Shown here piece after piece: positions 25,032 to 33,486 of a stretch of DNA of 64,000 nucleotides. The stretch is from Hyphomicrobiaceae bacterium. GTDB taxonomy: Bacteria; Pseudomonadota; Alphaproteobacteria; Rhizobiales; Hyphomicrobiaceae. The notes beneath the pieces were generated by a model, which did no database searches, was not told the origin of the DNA, and saw only the letters and a program-made list of their open reading frames with translations. Position 1 is the stretch's first letter. Each line of letters starts with the position of its first letter. The translations under genes and the position numbers were made by a program. The stretch is taken from contig JANYHF010000083.1 of NCBI GenBank assembly GCA_025359185.1, forward strand, positions 42,823 to 106,822. The letters run 5' to 3'.

Positions 25032-26261
25032 ATGACTCCTTCCCACATCACCATCATCGGCGCCGGGCACGCGGCGGGGCAACTGATTGCCTCGCTGCGG
25101 AGCGAGGGGTTTACCGGCGGTATACGCCTCATCGGTGAGGAGCCGCATCTGCCCTATCAGCGCCCGCCGCTATCCAAGAAATTTCTTGCGGGCGAAGCGG
25201 GGATCGATGCCGTAACACTGCGGCCTCTCGGGTTCTATGAGAAAGAGGGCATCGAACTCGTGCTGTCGGCTTGCGTGCAATCGATTGATCGTGCGGGCCA
25301 CACGCTGACGCTCGAAGACGGCAGGGCATTCGACTATGACGCGCTGGTGCTGGCGACCGGCACACGGGCGCGGCCGCTGCCAGTGCCCGGCGCGGGGCTG
25401 TCTGGCGTGCACGTCCTACGTGGCATCGATGATAGCCTGGCGCTGAAAGCGGTGCTGGCGCCAGGCAAGCGGCTGGTGGTCATCGGCGGCGGTTATGTCG
25501 GACTGGAGGCTGCGGCGACGGCCAGCAAGCTCGGCGCGCATGTCACCGTCATCGAGGCGATGCCCCGGCTCATGGCGCGCGTCGCCTCGCCGGAGCTGGC
25601 CGATCATATGCTGGCGGTGCACCGCGATAATGACGTTCACGTTCTTCTCAATACGAAAGTCACGGCGCTGCGTGGTTCCGGCCGCACGGGCGTGGACGCG
25701 GTCATGATCGAGCATGGCGTGCCGGTTGCCGCTGATGTGGTGCTGGTGGGCATCGGCGCGATTGCCAATGTGGAGCTGGCTGCTGCGGCGGGCCTCGCCG
25801 TCGCCAACGGCATCGTGGTCGACGCGCATATGTGTACGGGCGATCCGCAGATCCTGGCCATCGGCGACTGCGCCAATCACCCGAGCCCGTTTACAGGTGG
25901 GCGGCTGCGTTTGGAGTCCGTGCAGGGCGCCGTCGATCAGGCCGTGTGCGCAGCAAAAACGCTGGTTGGCAAACCCGACGCCTACAAGGCCGTGCCCTGG
26001 TTCTGGTCCGACCAGTATGACGAGCGGTTGCAGATGGCCGGCGTTCCGGGGGCGGACGATGCGACGGTGCTGCGCCGCTACGACGATCCGCGCCAGTTTG
26101 CGGTGTGGCGGACACGCGGCGGCAAGGTCACCGGCGTGGAGGCGGCCAACAGCAGCAAAGACTATATGGCCGGGCGGCGGCTGATCGAGAGTGGCAAGCT
26201 GATCGAGCCCGGGCAGCTTGCCGATCCCACAGTCGGCGCCAAGGCGCTGCTGGCGTCGTAA
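25032..26261 (+). CDS. FAD/NAD-dependent ferredoxin (rubredoxin) reductase-like oxidoreductase
   Basis: This 409-residue flavoprotein has HITIIGAGHAAGQLIASLRSEGF (FAD ADP-binding), LPYQRPPLSKKFLAG, ALVLATGTRARPL, the NAD motif LVVIGGGYVGLEAAATASKLG and ILAIGDCANHP, followed by PWFWSDQYDERLQMAG near the C-terminus. These define the putidaredoxin/rhodocoxin/biphenyl-dioxygenase ferredoxin reductase group. It should pass electrons from NAD(P)H to a [2Fe-2S] ferredoxin or rubredoxin, but no ferredoxin, P450 or oxygenase gene lies beside it. ATG at 25032 matches the family start. Confidence 0.9.
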   Translation: MTPSHITIIGAGHAAGQLIASLRSEGFTGGIRLIGEEPHLPYQRPPLSKKFLAGEAGIDAVTLRPLGFYEKEGIELVLSACVQSIDRAGHTLTLEDGRAFDYDALVLATGTRARPLPVPGAGLSGVHVLRGIDDSLALKAVLAPGKRLVVIGGGYVGLEAAATASKLGAHVTVIEAMPRLMARVASPELADHMLAVHRDNDVHVLLNTKVTALRGSGRTGVDAVMIEHGVPVAADVVLVGIGAIANVELAAAAGLAVANGIVVDAHMCTGDPQILAIGDCANHPSPFTGGRLRLESVQGAVDQAVCAAKTLVGKPDAYKAVPWFWSDQYDERLQMAGVPGADDATVLRRYDDPRQFAVWRTRGGKVTGVEAANSSKDYMAGRRLIESGKLIEPGQLADPTVGAKALLAS

Positions 26262-26297
26262 GAACCCTTCGCGCGCGCCGTCACCAGGAGTTCGCCG

Positions 26298-26729
26298 ATG
26301 CATGACCTGTTCCGCCGGTTCGCCGAACGCACCGCCCACGCCGCCGGAACGCCCTGGTCGTTCGTACTCGCCGTATTGACCATCATCATCTGGGGTGCCT
26401 CCGGGTCCTATTTTCACTACTCGGACACCTGGCAACTCGTCATCAACACCAGCACGACCATCATCACCTTCATGATGGTGTTCCTCATCCAGAACACGCA
26501 GAACCGCGAAACGCGGATCGTGTCGCTGAAGCTCGACGAACTGTTGCGCGGTGTCGAGGGCGCGCGCACCGGCATGGTCCAGCTCGACCATATGTCCGAC
26601 GAGGACCTGGAACACGTGCGACAGGAATTCACGCGGCTGCGCGAGAAATACGCGCCGCTGGTGGATGATGACCTCGCGCATGTGGCCATGGAATTGGAAG
26701 CGCGCAAGCGTCAGGAGGCGGGACGGTGA
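26298..26729 (+). CDS. Low-affinity iron permease family membrane protein
   Basis: This 143-residue protein has two hydrophobic segments (about 22-38, FVLAVLTIIIWGASGSY, and 45-64, LVINTSTTIITFMMVFLIQNTQNRE) and a charged helical tail, the pattern of the Iron_permease domain (Pfam PF04120). Family annotation derives from yeast Fet4; the transport role of the short bacterial forms is not well supported. ATG at 26298 has AGGAG eight bases upstream. It lies 36 bp after the reductase gene, so co-transcription is likely. Confidence 0.85.
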   Translation: MHDLFRRFAERTAHAAGTPWSFVLAVLTIIIWGASGSYFHYSDTWQLVINTSTTIITFMMVFLIQNTQNRETRIVSLKLDELLRGVEGARTGMVQLDHMSDEDLEHVRQEFTRLREKYAPLVDDDLAHVAMELEARKRQEAGR

Positions 26730-26831
26730 GTGCAGTCAAATGTGTCATTGCGTGCGCGGCGCAGCGCTTCTTTGCGGTGCGCGGCAAACACGGGACCTCG
26801 TACGACGCGCAAAAACTGGAGCCGCCGGCAA

Positions 26832-26882
26832 GGTCCCGGATCAGCGCTGCACCATGAAGGATGCTGCATCGCATCCGGGACG
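26832..26882. repeat. Dispersed 51 bp repeat, family B, copy 2
   Basis: This matches the complement of 23535-23585 with five differences. It lies in the 309 bp non-coding gap between the iron-permease-like gene and the convergent TPP enzyme. The rest of that gap has no recognisable gene apart from a partial family C copy at 26975-27016. Confidence 0.78.
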
Positions 26883-26974
26883 CCGGGAACGACAGGTCAA
26901 GACCCGTTGCCTGGCACAGAGTCTGCGGCTGTCAGCGGAAGTACGCCGCGACGCCGTCAAAACTCAGCACGACA

Positions 26975-27016
26975 AATCCTTCGAGACGGCGCAAAATGCC
27001 CGTCCTTAGGATGAGG
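26975..27016. repeat. Half copy of family C palindromic repeat
   Basis: AATCCTTCGAGACGGC, then CCTTAGGATGAGG, matches the right half of the complete element at 15320-15448. The left half is absent. Confidence 0.7.
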
Positions 27017-27038
27017 TTCTGTGTGCGTATTAAGGGTC

Positions 27039-28706
27039 TCACAACCCACGCTCCCCCAACTTCCGCACCTGGCTCAGCGTCGCGCGCGGCGTCAGGGCTT
27101 CGGCATCCAGTTTCAGCTCGATCAGCGCTGGCTTGCCGGCCGCTACGCACCGTGCCCAGGCACCGCGGAACTGCTCCGTCTCTGTCACCGTCTCGCCGTG
27201 TGCGCCATAGCTCATCGCCAGCGCCGCGAAATCCGGGTTCATCAGCGTGGTGCCGACCACGCGGCCGGGGTAGGTCCGTTCCTGGTGCATACGAATGGTG
27301 CCATACATGCCGTTGTTGGCCACGAGCACAATGACGTTGGCACCGTATTGGGCGGCCGTCGCGAGTTCCTGGCCGTTCATCAGGAAACAGCCGTCGCCGG
27401 CCAGCGCCACCACCACACGTTCGGGCTGGGCGAGCTTGGCAGCAATCGCGGCTGGGAGCCCATAGCCCATCGCTCCACAGGTCGGGCCGAGCTGGGTACG
27501 GAATTGTTTGTAAACGAAATAGCGGTGCAGGAAGCCCGCATAGTTGCCCGCGCCATTGGTGAGAATGGCGTCTTCAGGCAGCAGATCATCCAAATTCAGG
27601 ATCACCTGTTCCATCTTCAGCGCGCCCGGCGTCGGCTGCGGTTTGCGGGACGCGACATCGGCCGCGTGCAACGCCGCCCGGCGCTCCGCCCACGCTGCAT
27701 TGCGCGGCAGCTCCAGCCCCGAAAGCGCCGCGACGAACGCGCCCGCCGACGCGCATACCGGCAGCTCGGCGCGGAACACCCGGCCAAGTTCATCAGCTGA
27801 CGGATGGACCTGTACCAGCTTTTGCTTCGGCGACGGTGACTCCACCAGTGAGTAACCACTCGTGGTCATCTCACCCAGCCGCGCGCCGATCACCAGCAGC
27901 AGGTCCGCCGCTTTCACCGCCTCAGCCAGCACCGCGTCTGGGCCGATGCCCACATGCCCCGCATAACAGGGATGGCGGTTGTCGATGTAGTCCTGGCAGC
28001 GGAAGGATGTTCCTACCGGAAGATCGATCCGGGCACAGAACGCCTCGAACGCCGCCTTCACCCCTGCGCTCCAGCCCGGCCCGCCCACGATCGCCAGCGG
28101 CCGCTGTGCCGGCGCCAGCAGCATCCGCAACTCCGCCATGTCAGCTGGAGTTGGCGCTGCGTCGGCCGGACGTGCCGCACGCACCGATACGACACTCTCG
28201 CCGCACGCCGCCGCCAGAACATCCTCGGGCAGCCCGACGACCACCGGCCCCGGACGCCCGGACGCCGCCAGATGGAACGCACGGCTCACATATTCCGGCA
28301 GCCGGGCCGCATCCGAAACCACCTCCGCTCCCTTGGCCAGCGACCCGAACACGGCGCGCAGGTCGAACTCCTGGAACGCCTCGCGGTCCTCAACATCGCG
28401 GCCCGGCAGGCCGACGAACAGCACCATCGGGATGGAATCCTGCTGCGCAATATGCACGCCGATGGAGGCGTTGGTTGCGCCCGGACCGCGCGTGACAAAA
28501 CACACGCCGGCTCGGCCCGTCATCCGCGCGTGCGCGTCCGCCATCATCGCCGCGCCGCCCTCCTGGCGGCAAATCACTGTGCGGATGCGGTAGCTGTCAT
28601 GCAGAGCGTCGAGCGCGGCCAGGTAACTCTCGCCCGGTACGCAGAAAATCGTATCGACGCCCTCGGCTTCCAGCTGCTCGATCAGGACTTTGCCGCCATG
28701 CCGCAT
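27039..28706 (-). CDS. Thiamine pyrophosphate-binding protein, acetolactate synthase-like
   Basis: This 555-residue protein has the three-domain TPP enzyme layout. The N-terminal PYR domain has VDTIFCVPGESYLAALDAL (activating Glu) and GGAAMMADAHARMTGRAGVCFVTRGPGATNA. A central Rossmann-like domain follows. The C-terminal PP domain has AMGYGLPAAIAAKLAQPERVVVALAGDGCFLMNGQELATAAQYGANV, including the GDG...N metal and diphosphate motif. It resembles acetolactate synthase large subunits and related carboligases, but no small-subunit gene is present, so a catabolic role is as likely as branched-chain biosynthesis. ATG at 28706 is used; a longer frame to 28781 is less like the family. It is divergent from a cytochrome c gene. 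Confidence 0.9.
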   Translation of the reverse strand: MRHGGKVLIEQLEAEGVDTIFCVPGESYLAALDALHDSYRIRTVICRQEGGAAMMADAHARMTGRAGVCFVTRGPGATNASIGVHIAQQDSIPMVLFVGLPGRDVEDREAFQEFDLRAVFGSLAKGAEVVSDAARLPEYVSRAFHLAASGRPGPVVVGLPEDVLAAACGESVVSVRAARPADAAPTPADMAELRMLLAPAQRPLAIVGGPGWSAGVKAAFEAFCARIDLPVGTSFRCQDYIDNRHPCYAGHVGIGPDAVLAEAVKAADLLLVIGARLGEMTTSGYSLVESPSPKQKLVQVHPSADELGRVFRAELPVCASAGAFVAALSGLELPRNAAWAERRAALHAADVASRKPQPTPGALKMEQVILNLDDLLPEDAILTNGAGNYAGFLHRYFVYKQFRTQLGPTCGAMGYGLPAAIAAKLAQPERVVVALAGDGCFLMNGQELATAAQYGANVIVLVANNGMYGTIRMHQERTYPGRVVGTTLMNPDFAALAMSYGAHGETVTETEQFRGAWARCVAAGKPALIELKLDAEALTPRATLSQVRKLGERGL

Positions 28707-28892
28707 TTTTTGCGTCCTCAATAGGGGAATAACCAAGCCTTTTTCGGAGTCTATATCACAATGGCTCGAGTCCGATGGCAAGTGCGGGCGACACGCCGGG
28801 TCTGCCCCTCAGGCGGTGCCGTATTTCACGCTGGTGGTTGCGGCACTGAGCGCGTAAAACGTCTTTGGCCGTGGCAATGGGGAGCGGGGATA

Positions 28893-29834
28893 ATGCGGCG
28901 CTGGTTGGGGCTGGGCGGACTGGCGGTGATCGCCGGGCTCGCGGTGTTCTGGATCGTGACAACGCCCCGGCCGCTGGATGCTGCGGCGCTGCCAGCGAAC
29001 TACAAGGCCGATGCCAAAAACGGCGAACTCCTGTTTGCGGCGGGCGGCTGCGCGTCCTGCCACGCCGTGCCCGATGAGGGAAAATGCGACAACCCCCACT
29101 ACACCGATCACCAGCGGCTGGCGGGTGGGCGCTGCCTGAAAACGCCGTTCGGCATTTTCAACGTGCCCAACATTTCCAGCGACAAGGCTGACGGCATCGG
29201 CGGCTGGACGGATCTGCAATTCGTGAACGCCGTGACGATGGGCGTGACGCCTGCGGGCGAGCACTATTACCCCGCCTTCCCTTTCTCCTCCTACACGCGC
29301 ATGACCATCCCCGATGTGCTGGACCTGAAGGCCTATCTGGCGACGCTGCCTGCAGTGTCTGGCAAGGCTCGCCCGCATGAGTTGCCGTTACCACTGCAAT
29401 GGCGCCGGATGCTGGGTGGCTGGAAATTCCTCAATTTCGACGGCAAGACCTTCGCAACCGACGCCAGGCAGAGCCCGGAATGGAACCGTGGCGCTTACCT
29501 CGTGCAAGGCCCCGGCCATTGCGGCGAGTGCCACACGCCGCGCGATCCCCTGGGCGGACCCTTGACGGGCTGGCGGCTGGCGGGCGGCCCCGCACCCGAG
29601 GGCAAAGGCTGGGTGCCGAACCTGACGCAGGCCAAGGACGGCCTTGCCGAGTGGTCAAAACACGACATCGCCAGCTATCTGGGCACGGGGCTGACGCCAG
29701 TGGGCGACAGCGTTGGCGGCTCGATGGTCGCGGTCCAGACGAACATGGCGCTGCTGCCCGTCGCCGATCGCCTGGCCATCGCCGAGTATCTGAAATCCCT
29801 GCCGCCCCTCGAAAACCCAAGGCCAAAGAAGTAG
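28893..29834 (+). CDS. Membrane-anchored diheme cytochrome c
   Basis: This 313-residue protein has one N-terminal hydrophobic helix (residues 5-23), probably an uncleaved anchor, and two haem sites: CASCH near residue 51 and CGECH near residue 212. Likely axial methionines are in SSYTRMTIPD and GGSMVAVQTNM. The first domain has an insertion with an extra cysteine pair (GKCDNP and GRCLKTPFG). Paired cytochromes of this type pass electrons from a periplasmic dehydrogenase, such as an alcohol or aldehyde dehydrogenase, to the respiratory chain, but no dehydrogenase is next to it. ATG at 28893 is preceded by GGGGAGCGGGGA. Confidence 0.87.
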   Translation: MRRWLGLGGLAVIAGLAVFWIVTTPRPLDAAALPANYKADAKNGELLFAAGGCASCHAVPDEGKCDNPHYTDHQRLAGGRCLKTPFGIFNVPNISSDKADGIGGWTDLQFVNAVTMGVTPAGEHYYPAFPFSSYTRMTIPDVLDLKAYLATLPAVSGKARPHELPLPLQWRRMLGGWKFLNFDGKTFATDARQSPEWNRGAYLVQGPGHCGECHTPRDPLGGPLTGWRLAGGPAPEGKGWVPNLTQAKDGLAEWSKHDIASYLGTGLTPVGDSVGGSMVAVQTNMALLPVADRLAIAEYLKSLPPLENPRPKK

Positions 29835-29912
29835 CACCGTCCACAAGACGGTTCCACCGGGCGGAAAACTCAGGCAGACTCGCCGCGATAGGCCACGCGG
29901 CAAGGAACGCAT

Positions 29913-31085
29913 ATGAGCACCGCCGGGAACTACGGGCTGGACTTCGGCTTAGGCGAGTCGGTTGACACAATCCGTGACACGGTGGCCGGGTTCGCGCAAA
30001 GCCAGATCGCGCCACGCGCCGCTGAGATCGATAGGACGAACACCTTCCCCCGCGACCTGTGGCCCAAGCTCGGCGCGCTGGGTTTGCATGGCATCACTGT
30101 CGAGGAAGAGTGGGGCGGTTCCGGGCTCGGCTATCTTGAGCATTGCATCGCCATGGAGGAAATCAGCCGCGCGTCGGCCTCGGTTGCGCTCTCCTATGGC
30201 GCGCACTCGAACCTGTGCATCAACCAGATCCGGCGGCACGGCACTGACGAGCAGAAACGCCGCTATCTGCCAAAGCTGATATCTGGCGAGCACGTTGGAT
30301 CGCTGGCGATGTCGGAGGCGGGCGCGGGGTCCGATGTGGTTTCTATGCGCACACGCGCGGAAAAGAAGGGCCAGCGCTTCCTGCTCAACGGCACCAAGAT
30401 GTGGATCACCAATGGCCCCATCTCGGAGACCTTCGTGGTTTATGCCAAGACTGATCCCGACGCTGGTGCCAAAGGCATCACGACCTTCATCGTTGAGAAG
30501 GGATTCAAGGGCTTTCGCACGTCACCAAAACTCGACAAGCTCGGAATGCGCGGCTCGGACACCTGCGAGCTGGTGTTCGAGGAGTGCGAGGTGCCGGAGG
30601 AGAACGTGCTCGGCGGCGTTGGCCGGGGCGTCAACGTTCTGATGTCGGGGCTCGACTATGAGCGGGCGGTGCTGGCGGCAGGCCCCATCGGCATCATGCG
30701 GGCGGCCATGGACCTGGTGCTGCCCTATGTGCACGAACGCAAACAGTTCGGAGAGCCGATCGGCTCGTTCCAGCTGGTGCAGGGTAAACTCGCCGATATG
30801 TATTCGGTCATGAATGCGGCGCGCGCTTATGTGTACACGGTCGCCAAGGCCTGCGACGCCGGGCGCACAACCCGGGAAGATTCGGCGGGGGCGATTTTAT
30901 TCGCGGCTGAAAAGGCGACGCAGATCGCGCTCGATGCGATCCAGCTTTTGGGCGGCAACGGCTATATCAACGACTATCCGGCTGGGCGGCTGCTGCGCGA
31001 TGCCAAGCTCTACGAGATCGGCGCAGGCACCAGTGAGATTCGGCGGATGCTGATCGGCCGGCAGCTGTTTGAGAAGACGGCCTGA
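29913..31085 (+). CDS. ivd: Isovaleryl-CoA dehydrogenase
   Basis: This 390-residue acyl-CoA dehydrogenase converts isovaleryl-CoA to 3-methylcrotonyl-CoA and passes electrons to ETF. The FAD and substrate signatures [15 protein letters not shown] and [17 protein letters not shown] are present, and the C-terminus has ETFs' usual [33 protein letters not shown]. The catalytic glutamate lies in [16 protein letters not shown] (Glu250), the position specific to isovaleryl-CoA dehydrogenase rather than other family members. It is the first gene of the leucine catabolic operon; the next gene starts eight bases after its stop. Confidence 0.95.
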   Translation: MSTAGNYGLDFGLGESVDTIRDTVAGFAQSQIAPRAAEIDRTNTFPRDLWPKLGALGLHGITVEEEWGGSGLGYLEHCIAMEEISRASASVALSYGAHSNLCINQIRRHGTDEQKRRYLPKLISGEHVGSLAMSEAGAGSDVVSMRTRAEKKGQRFLLNGTKMWITNGPISETFVVYAKTDPDAGAKGITTFIVEKGFKGFRTSPKLDKLGMRGSDTCELVFEECEVPEENVLGGVGRGVNVLMSGLDYERAVLAAGPIGIMRAAMDLVLPYVHERKQFGEPIGSFQLVQGKLADMYSVMNAARAYVYTVAKACDAGRTTREDSAGAILFAAEKATQIALDAIQLLGGNGYINDYPAGRLLRDAKLYEIGAGTSEIRRMLIGRQLFEKTA

Positions 31086-31092
31086 GACAGCC

Positions 31093-32700
31093 ATGGCAAT
31101 TCTGACTTCAGCAATTGATACGGCGTCGGACGGGTTTCGGCGCAATGCGGAGCAAACGGCGGAGCTGGTGGCCGATCTGCGGGCGCAGGCCGCGCGCGTC
31201 AACGAAGGTGGTTCGGCAGCGGCGCGTGAGAAGCATGTGACGCGTGGCAAGCTATTGCCGAGGGACCGGGTGACCCGCGTGCTTGATCGCGGTTCGCCAT
31301 TCCTAGAGGTAGGCCAGCTTGCGGCGCACGGCCTATATGGCGGCGACGTTCCCTCGGCCGGGCTGATCACCGGCATCGGCCGCGTGTCGGGGCGCGAGTG
31401 CATGATCGTATGCAACGACGCGACGGTGAAGGGCGGCACGTATTTTCCGGTGACAGTAAAAAAGCATCTGCGCGCTCAGGAGATTGCCGGGGAGAACCGG
31501 CTGCCGTGCTTATATTTGGTGGATTCGGGCGGCGCCAACTTGCCGAACCAGGATGACGTGTTCCCAGACCGCGAGCATTTCGGCCGCATCTTTTTCAATC
31601 AGGCCACCATGTCGGCCAAGGGCATTGCGCAGATCGCTGCGGTGTTGGGCTCCTGCACGGCAGGCGGTGCTTATGTGCCCGCAATGGCCGACCGCAGCAT
31701 CATCGTACGCGGGCAGGGCACGATCTTCCTCGGCGGACCTCCGCTCGTGAAGGCGGCGACGGGCGAAGTGGTGAGCGCGGAGGATCTGGGCGGGGCTGAT
31801 GTTCATACGCGGCTATCAGGCGTTGCCGATGATCTCGCCGAAAACGACGAGCACGCGCTCGATCTGGTGCGGGCGGCGGTTGCGAGTTTGGGGCGCTCAA
31901 CCAAAGCGGAACTGACGCTCCGTTTGCCCCTCGAACCGGCCTTTGACCCTAGCGACCTCGGCGGCATCATTCCGTCCGCGCCGCGCGAGTCCTACGACGT
32001 GCGCGAGGTGATTTCGCGACTTGTGGACGCCAGCACGTTTGATGAGTTCAAGCCGCATTATGGCAAGACGCTGGTCACGGGCTTTGCGCATCTTTGCGGG
32101 ATGCCCATTGGCATCATCGCCAACAACGGCATCCTGTTCAGCGAGTCTGCCCTTAAGGGCGCGCATTTCATCGAGCTGTGCTGCCAGCAACGTATTCCGT
32201 TGATCTTTTTGCAGAACATCACCGGCTTCATGGTTGGTCGCAAATATGAGAACGAGGGCATTGCCAAACACGGCGCCAAACTGGTGACAGCGGTGACGTG
32301 TGCCCAAGTGCCCAAGCTCACGGTCATCATTGGCGGCAGCTTTGGCGCGGGCAACTACGGCATGTGCGGGCGGGCCTATGGCCCTCGCTTCCTGTGGATG
32401 TGGCCGAACGCGCGGATTTCCGTGATGGGCGGCGAGCAGGCCGCCAGCGTGCTGGCCACCGTCAAACGTGACGGCATGGAGGCGCGAGGCGAAGCCTGGA
32501 GCGCGGCGGAGGAGGAGGCGTTCAAGGCGCCCATCCGCGACCAATACGAGCGCCAGGGCCACCCCTACTACGCCACCGCCCGGCTCTGGGACGACGGCGT
32601 CATCGATCCCGCCGATACGCGACGGGTGCTGGGCTTGAGCTTGGCGGCGGCGCTCAACGTCCCCATTCCAGAAACCCGCTTCGGCATCTTCAGGATGTGA
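31093..32700 (+). CDS. mccB: Methylcrotonyl-CoA carboxylase, carboxyltransferase (beta) subunit
   Basis: This 535-residue carboxyltransferase has the paired crotonase-fold halves of acyl-CoA carboxylases: [35 protein letters not shown] with [18 protein letters not shown], and later [17 protein letters not shown]. The second half has [31 protein letters not shown] and [37 protein letters not shown]. These are characteristic of the methylcrotonyl-CoA type. It moves the carboxyl from biotin to 3-methylcrotonyl-CoA, forming 3-methylglutaconyl-CoA with MccA. ATG at 31093 gives the family start. Confidence 0.95.
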   Translation: MAILTSAIDTASDGFRRNAEQTAELVADLRAQAARVNEGGSAAAREKHVTRGKLLPRDRVTRVLDRGSPFLEVGQLAAHGLYGGDVPSAGLITGIGRVSGRECMIVCNDATVKGGTYFPVTVKKHLRAQEIAGENRLPCLYLVDSGGANLPNQDDVFPDREHFGRIFFNQATMSAKGIAQIAAVLGSCTAGGAYVPAMADRSIIVRGQGTIFLGGPPLVKAATGEVVSAEDLGGADVHTRLSGVADDLAENDEHALDLVRAAVASLGRSTKAELTLRLPLEPAFDPSDLGGIIPSAPRESYDVREVISRLVDASTFDEFKPHYGKTLVTGFAHLCGMPIGIIANNGILFSESALKGAHFIELCCQQRIPLIFLQNITGFMVGRKYENEGIAKHGAKLVTAVTCAQVPKLTVIIGGSFGAGNYGMCGRAYGPRFLWMWPNARISVMGGEQAASVLATVKRDGMEARGEAWSAAEEEAFKAPIRDQYERQGHPYYATARLWDDGVIDPADTRRVLGLSLAAALNVPIPETRFGIFRM

Positions 32701-32703
32701 GTT

Positions 32704-33486
32704 ATGGCGACTGTTGAGACCACACTCACCCATGGCGTCGCGACCCTCCGGCTCAACCGGCCGGAAACGCACAACGCCTTCGATGAGGTGATGATCCTTG
32801 AACTGACGGAAGCTCTGGCGGCGGCAGGTGCCGATGCTGGTGTCCGGGTTGTCGTGCTGCGCGGCGCCGGCAAGAGTTTCTGCGCGGGCGGCGATCTCGG
32901 ATGGATGCAGCGGATGGCGGGTTTTTCCGACAGCGAAAACCGTGCCGACGCCGCCGCGCTCGCCCGGATGCTGCGCACGCTAGACCGCTGCCCCAAGCCG
33001 GTGCTCGCCGTCGTGCAGGGCAGCGCGATGGGCGGCGGCGTGGGTCTGGTGGCCGCCTCGGACATTGCCATCGCCAGCGATCAGGCGGTGTTCGCCCTTT
33101 CGGAGGCCCGGCTCGGCCTCGTCCCGGCAACCATTTCGCCCTACGTGATCGAGGCCATCGGCGCACGGGCCTGCCGCCGCTACTTTCTCACCGGCGAACG
33201 CTTCGCTGCCGCCGAGGCGTACCGGCTGGGCCTTGTGCATGAGATCTGTGCTGACGATAGGATCGAAGCCCGCGTGGCGGCTGTCGTCGAGGCCTTGCTC
33301 GCCTCAGCGCCCGGAGCGCAGGCCACCGCCAAGGAGCTGATCCGGCAGGTTGCCAACGCGCCCCTGGATCCAGCGCTGATCGACTCGACCGCCGCCGCCA
33401 TCGCCCGTGTCCGTTCGGGCGAGGAAGCCCGCGAAGGCATCACGGCTTTCTTTGCCAAACGCCAACCCAACTGGGTGAAGACGTGA
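32704..33486 (+). CDS. Enoyl-CoA hydratase, probable methylglutaconyl-CoA hydratase
   Basis: This 260-residue crotonase-fold enzyme has VATLRLNRPETHNAFDEVMI, the oxyanion-hole motif SFCAGGDLGWMQRMAGFS and the second motif GSAMGGGVGLVAASDIAIAS with FALSEARLGLVPATISPYV. The DLGWM motif is typical of the methylglutaconyl-CoA hydratase branch. Lying between mccB and mccA, it should convert 3-methylglutaconyl-CoA to HMG-CoA. Its stop overlaps the mccA GTG start (GTGA), showing tight translational coupling. Confidence 0.93.
   Translation: MATVETTLTHGVATLRLNRPETHNAFDEVMILELTEALAAAGADAGVRVVVLRGAGKSFCAGGDLGWMQRMAGFSDSENRADAAALARMLRTLDRCPKPVLAVVQGSAMGGGVGLVAASDIAIASDQAVFALSEARLGLVPATISPYVIEAIGARACRRYFLTGERFAAAEAYRLGLVHEICADDRIEARVAAVVEALLASAPGAQATAKELIRQVANAPLDPALIDSTAAAIARVRSGEEAREGITAFFAKRQPNWVKT

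Noticed and set aside
27039..28706. Calling the TPP enzyme acetolactate synthase (ilvB)
   Set aside because: No small-subunit gene is adjacent and several carboligases share these motifs, so the specific name is not supported.
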